A stretch of DNA of 64,000 bases. It comes from Gammaproteobacteria bacterium. GTDB taxonomy: Bacteria > Pseudomonadota > Gammaproteobacteria > Pseudomonadales > JAUIET01. The notes beneath the pieces were generated by a model. That model searched no databases, was not told the origin of the DNA, and saw only the letters and a program-made list of their open reading frames with translations. Position numbers and translations under genes: made by a program. Below are positions 62,019 through 64,000 of this stretch, one piece after another (the stretch's first letter is position 1; every line of letters starts with the position of its first letter). The DNA lies in the NCBI GenBank assembly GCA_030429735.1, contig JAUIET010000006.1, forward strand, positions 124,001-188,000, given 5' to 3'.

Positions 62019-64000
62019 ATGCAAGCTTTACCCGCCTTCGTACCCGGCCAACGTTGGATTAACGACGCCGAATTGCAACTCGGCCTTGGTACGGTATTGA
62101 CGGTGGAGCATCGCACCGTACAGATCGTGTTTCTGGCCTCCGGCGAAACGCGTGTGTACGCCAAGCAAACGGCGCCACTGACCAGGGTGCGCTTTAGCCC
62201 GGGCGACGAAATACGCTGCGATGACGGCAGCATGCTTGAGGTTGAAACCGTAATCGAATCTGATGGCTTATTGATCTACCAGGGCAATAGCGATTCCGGC
62301 GAGCGTAGAGATGTACCCGAAACCATGCTGGATAACTTTATTCAGCTCAACAAACCGCAAGAACGCCTGTTTACCGGACAAATAGATCACAACAAATGGT
62401 TCGAGTTGCGCTATCAAAGCTGGTTTGAAAAAGCACGCCTAGCGCATTCTGAGCTGCACGGCTTGACCGGGGCACGAACCAGTCTTATTCCGCATCAGTT
62501 GTACATAGCGCATGAAGTTGCACGGCGTTTCGCCCCTCGTGTTTTACTGGCCGATGAAGTGGGCCTGGGTAAAACCATTGAAGCCGGCTTGATCCTTCAT
62601 CACCAACTGCTCACGGAACGCGCCCAACGCGCACTCATCGTGGTGCCCGATCCGCTGCTGCATCAATGGCTGGTGGAAATGCTGCGCAAGTTCAATTTGC
62701 ATTTTAGTATTTTCGACCAACAACGTCTGTCGTCAGCAGTATCCGAAACAGTGGACGAGTTTGGCGAGGATACTGCCATTAATGATGAACTCAACTCAGA
62801 ACCGGCAGACGTTAATCCGTTCATGCAGGAGCAGCTGGTGTTATGTAGCCTGGATTTTTTGCGGGACAACCCTGAAGCGTGCCGCCAGGCTGAGGCCGCA
62901 GAGTGGGACTTGCTCATTGTTGATGAAGCCCATCACCTGGAGTGGAGCGAGACCTCCCCCAGTCTTGAATACAGCATAGTCGAGCGCCTCGCGAACAAAA
63001 CAGCCGGCGTATTGCTACTCACCGCTACGCCAGAGCAACTTGGCAAGGAAAGCCATTTCGCCAGATTGCGCTTGTTGGACCCGGATCGATTCAGCTCTTT
63101 CGCAGAATTCAGCGCCGAGGAGCAGAGTTATGAGCCGATCGCCGACGCCATAGAATTGTTGCTCAACGAGAGTGCCGATCCCGCATCGTTTAATGCCGCC
63201 ATTGCACCTCTGTTGGATCCGAACGAAGACGCAGCGCTGCTGACCCGGCTGGCCAGCGGTGATACAACGGAACGTGAAGAGGCACGTACCGATTTGATCG
63301 ATCATTTGCTCGACCGCCACGGCACAGGCCGGGTATTGTTTCGTAATACCAGAGCCGCCATCTCTGGCTTTCCAGGGCGGTCCCTGCATGCCTATCCGAT
63401 GACCAAGCCAGAACCCTACAGCAATACTCACCTAACGCCGGAGCGCCCGTATCGAAATACCACTCCGTCACCTGCCTGGGTGAGCATTGATCCACGCATA
63501 CCCTGGCTAGAGCAAATGATCAAAGATCATCGCGGCCAAAAGTTACTGCTGATAACAGCAAGCTCTGAAACGGCACTGGATATTGCCGAAGCACTGCGTG
63601 TCAATATCGGCTTTCAGGCCGCTGTGTTCCATGAGGGCATGAGCATTGTGGAGCGCGACCGTGCCGCTGCCTTTTTTGCTGATGAGGACTATGGCAGCCA
63701 GTTGCTGGTGTGTTCGGAGATTGGCAGTGAAGGCCGAAATTTTCAATTCGCACACCATCTGTTGTTGTTTGATCTGCCATCCAATCCGGACCTTCTTGAA
63801 CAGCGCATTGGCCGACTGGATAGAATCGGCCAGACGGAAACCATCAAAATTCACGTGCCTTACTTTGAATCCACGGCACAGGAAGTACTGTACCGCTGGT
63901 ATCACGAAGGCATGAATGCCATTGAACACGCTTGCCCGGCCGCGCACACAGTATTTGTCGAGATGGGTCAGCAACTGCGGGCTCTGGAGCAACGCGGCGA
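62019..64000 (+). CDS. rapA: RNA polymerase-associated ATPase RapA (partial)
   Basis: SWI2/SNF2-type ATPase that recycles RNA polymerase. The gene runs off the window (660 codons seen of about 960). Start at ATG 62019 (MQALPAFVPGQRWINDAELQ), matching the RapA N-terminus FxxGQRWxSDxExxLGLGTV. Walker A ADEVGLGKTIEAG (about 178-190) and DEAH box LLIVDEAHHLEW (about 298) are visible; further helicase motifs (TATPEQLGKE and the ILLDLP-like region QIGRLDRIGQ as RIGRLDRIGQ) follow. Confidence 0.95.
   Translation, partial: MQALPAFVPGQRWINDAELQLGLGTVLTVEHRTVQIVFLASGETRVYAKQTAPLTRVRFSPGDEIRCDDGSMLEVETVIESDGLLIYQGNSDSGERRDVPETMLDNFIQLNKPQERLFTGQIDHNKWFELRYQSWFEKARLAHSELHGLTGARTSLIPHQLYIAHEVARRFAPRVLLADEVGLGKTIEAGLILHHQLLTERAQRALIVVPDPLLHQWLVEMLRKFNLHFSIFDQQRLSSAVSETVDEFGEDTAINDELNSEPADVNPFMQEQLVLCSLDFLRDNPEACRQAEAAEWDLLIVDEAHHLEWSETSPSLEYSIVERLANKTAGVLLLTATPEQLGKESHFARLRLLDPDRFSSFAEFSAEEQSYEPIADAIELLLNESADPASFNAAIAPLLDPNEDAALLTRLASGDTTEREEARTDLIDHLLDRHGTGRVLFRNTRAAISGFPGRSLHAYPMTKPEPYSNTHLTPERPYRNTTPSPAWVSIDPRIPWLEQMIKDHRGQKLLLITASSETALDIAEALRVNIGFQAAVFHEGMSIVERDRAAAFFADEDYGSQLLVCSEIGSEGRNFQFAHHLLLFDLPSNPDLLEQRIGRLDRIGQTETIKIHVPYFESTAQEVLYRWYHEGMNAIEHACPAAHTVFVEMGQQLRALEQRG

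Overview
The window is about 64 kb of chromosome from a polar-flagellated, aerobic, probably marine gammaproteobacterium. The evidence is a Pseudomonas/Vibrio-type flagellar hierarchy (FleQ, FleS, FleR, sigma54 and sigma28 promoters), ValS and RapA of gammaproteobacterial type, a TonB-dependent receptor beside a sulfatase, and arsenosugar-synthesis genes. I cannot name the genus.

Layout. 0-6.5 kb: a partial gene, valS, a PepSY/PhoP/PhoQ-like operon on the minus strand, and a membrane-anchored cold-shock-domain protein. 6.5-30.1 kb: one flagellar island with fleR, fleS, fleQ, fliS (minus), fliC, flaG, fliD and a fliT-like gene (plus), then flgL-K-J-I-H-G-F and flgE-D-C-B (minus), then flgA, flgM and flgN (plus). 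Its control can be read from the DNA: sigma54 (-24/-12) promoters precede fleS, fliD, flgF and flgB; sigma28 promoters precede fliC, fliS, flgM and probably flgK; a FleQ-box-like dyad lies upstream of fleQ. 30.1-33.0 kb: two arsenosugar-type glycosyltransferases, arsS and gpt. 33.1-51.7 kb: a large accessory catabolic region with an MDR dehydrogenase, VOC protein, SDR, uxuA, aldehyde dehydrogenase, HisC-like aminotransferase, ThDP enzyme, nitrilase-family hydrolase, FAD oxidoreductase, GntR/FCD regulator, two transporters, TonB receptor and sulfatase. 51.7-64 kb: tRNA-Arg(CCU), purine/methylthioadenosine salvage (PRTase, mtnA, PNP), a class II DAHP synthase, an FAD-linked hydroxyacid dehydrogenase, several small membrane or regulatory genes, a nitroreductase, and rapA running off the end.

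Most notable finding. Between flgE and flgF there is a 422-bp gap. On the flagellar (minus) strand it holds a sigma54 promoter followed by about 300 nt of leader with eleven GGA motifs in 247 nt. Nearly all sit in the loop of their own small hairpin, and five match the classic CsrB repeat CAGGA(U/C/A)G. This is the architecture of CsrB/RsmZ-type RNAs that sequester CsrA/RsmA, here built into the 5' leader of the flgFGHIJKL operon. The fleQ leader has four AAGGA motifs, and the fliD and fliC leaders are also GGA-rich. I infer a loop in which hook/basal-body transcription releases CsrA from flagellar mRNAs.

A second regulatory signal is a 9-mer, ATCCCATTA (one copy has one mismatch). It occurs six times, only in the two intergenic regions flanking the gntR/MFS/DUF819 block, and probably marks the operator of the GntR regulator joining the FAD-oxidoreductase operon with the DUF819 and TonB-receptor/sulfatase genes.
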